From: an uncultured Phascolarctobacterium sp. | GTDB lineage: Bacteria > Bacillota > Negativicutes > Acidaminococcales > Acidaminococcaceae | Reading direction: 5' to 3' | Assembly: GCA_900554395.1 (NCBI GenBank) | Contig: USHB01000085.1 | Location: forward strand, 1-6,729 | Length of the DNA stretch: 6,729 nt | Shown: piece by piece, positions 6,486-6,729 of the stretch | How positions within the stretch are numbered: the first letter of the stretch is position 1 | How the letters are laid out: every line of letters begins with the position of its first letter | Made by a program: the position numbers and the translations under genes | The notes under the pieces: generated by a model | Told to the model about the DNA's origin: nothing | What the model saw: only the letters and a program-made list of their open reading frames with translations | Database searches by the model: none

Positions 6486-6729
6486 TCGCGGTGTCAGTGT
6501 GAGCGGGAACATATGCTTGGTAATCATATCTCCTTCTTTTTTTGTAAGAGAAAAGTTATCATGTGCATTTTTCAAGGCTTTATTCGGATGTTCAAATCCA
6601 TGCATGCGTTCTCCCTTTTCAGGTTTGTGCCCATGCCAGTCATAAAGAAACAAATCGTGCAAAAGTCCTGCTTTTGCTGCCGCATTATCGTCCAATCCAA
6701 GTTTTTTACATACTATGTAGTTCATATAC
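6345..6729 (-). CDS. HD-domain phosphohydrolase, partial: runs off the window and is chimeric at its 3' end
   Basis: This gene reads leftwards from the window edge. The ATG at 6725 is internal, since the frame is open to 6729 and the sequence starts in mid-domain (YMNYIVCKKLGLD). HD-family metal-dependent phosphohydrolases cleave phosphate esters, often of nucleotides, but this branch has no function I can name. Seen here are AGLLHDLFLYDW with the His-Asp pair (codons 6654-6659), HGFEHP, KHMFPLT and the late Asp in MTDKLCS; the first metal-binding histidine would lie outside the window. From about 6420 leftwards the frame reads the antisense of the flippase, giving an artificial Lys/Asn-rich tail that stops at 6345-6347. 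The genuine part is therefore about 6417-6729. The family usually ends soon after the DK.CS segment, so it may have lost only a short C-terminus. Confidence 0.8.
   Translation of the reverse strand, partial: YMNYIVCKKLGLDDNAAAKAGLLHDLFLYDWHGHKPEKGERMHGFEHPNKALKNAHDNFSLTKKEGDMITKHMFPLTLTPRSYKETYVIVMTDKLCSVGEVLDKYFRKKYKNKKSRTKKQTYKSNQH
6405..6440. other. Sequence junction between the polysaccharide locus and unrelated DNA
   Basis: Flippase coding on the + strand ends and HD-domain coding on the - strand begins within this short interval. Hand counts give about 24% G+C in the 300 bases to the left and about 39% in the 300 bases to the right. I see no terminal inverted repeat, target duplication or transposase that would explain it. 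The exact breakpoint cannot be fixed from the sequence alone. Confidence 0.7.

Noticed and set aside
6397..6645. Open frame of 82 codons on the + strand across the junction
   Set aside because: It is antisense to the HD-domain gene, crosses the breakpoint and shows no domain or ribosome site.

Overview
The window is a surface-polysaccharide (O-antigen, capsule or exopolysaccharide) biosynthesis locus. Six genes on the + strand are complete or nearly so and tightly packed. They are bracketed by the last codons of an upstream gene and, on the right, by an abrupt junction into an unrelated gene on the - strand. Strong AGGAGG-like ribosome sites, A+T-rich codon choice, the style of the small sugar transferase and the HD-domain protein all suggest a Firmicutes-type bacterium, possibly of the Negativicutes or Clostridia. 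This is an inference from style; no taxonomic marker is present.

Layout. Positions 1-50 hold what looks like the C-terminal tail of a CapD/PglF-type nucleotide-sugar 4,6-dehydratase. It is followed by a PglE-like DegT-family aminotransferase (74-1279) and a small monotopic phosphoglycosyl transferase (1279-1959). Together these three resemble a dehydratase/aminotransferase/initiating-transferase module that makes a UDP-4-amino-4,6-dideoxy-HexNAc type sugar and attaches it to undecaprenyl phosphate. Next come four genes in the order WbpA, WbpB, WbpD, WbpE (1980-6090). They form a complete route from UDP-GlcNAc to UDP-2,3-diacetamido-2,3-dideoxy-glucuronic acid. No WbpI-type 2-epimerase lies in the window, so the final sugar (gluco or manno) is undecided.

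Right end. A Wzx-type flippase starts at 6093 but stays recognisable only to about 6420. There its sequence switches within a few bases to an HD-domain phosphohydrolase gene read from the - strand, which runs off the window end. Base composition jumps at the same place, from about 24% G+C in 6121-6420 to about 39% in 6421-6720 (hand count). The flippase has lost most of its length. This is either a real rearrangement or an assembly chimera, and it is the most unusual point in the window.

The + strand genes look like one operon: all gaps are 23 bases or less, one pair overlaps by one base (TAATG), one pair by 14 bases, and every start except the flippase has a good ribosome site. I see no RNA gene, CRISPR array, insertion sequence or convincing terminator. 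No gene-free stretch exceeds 300 bases. The enzymes belong to known families; I do not find a clearly undescribed system here.
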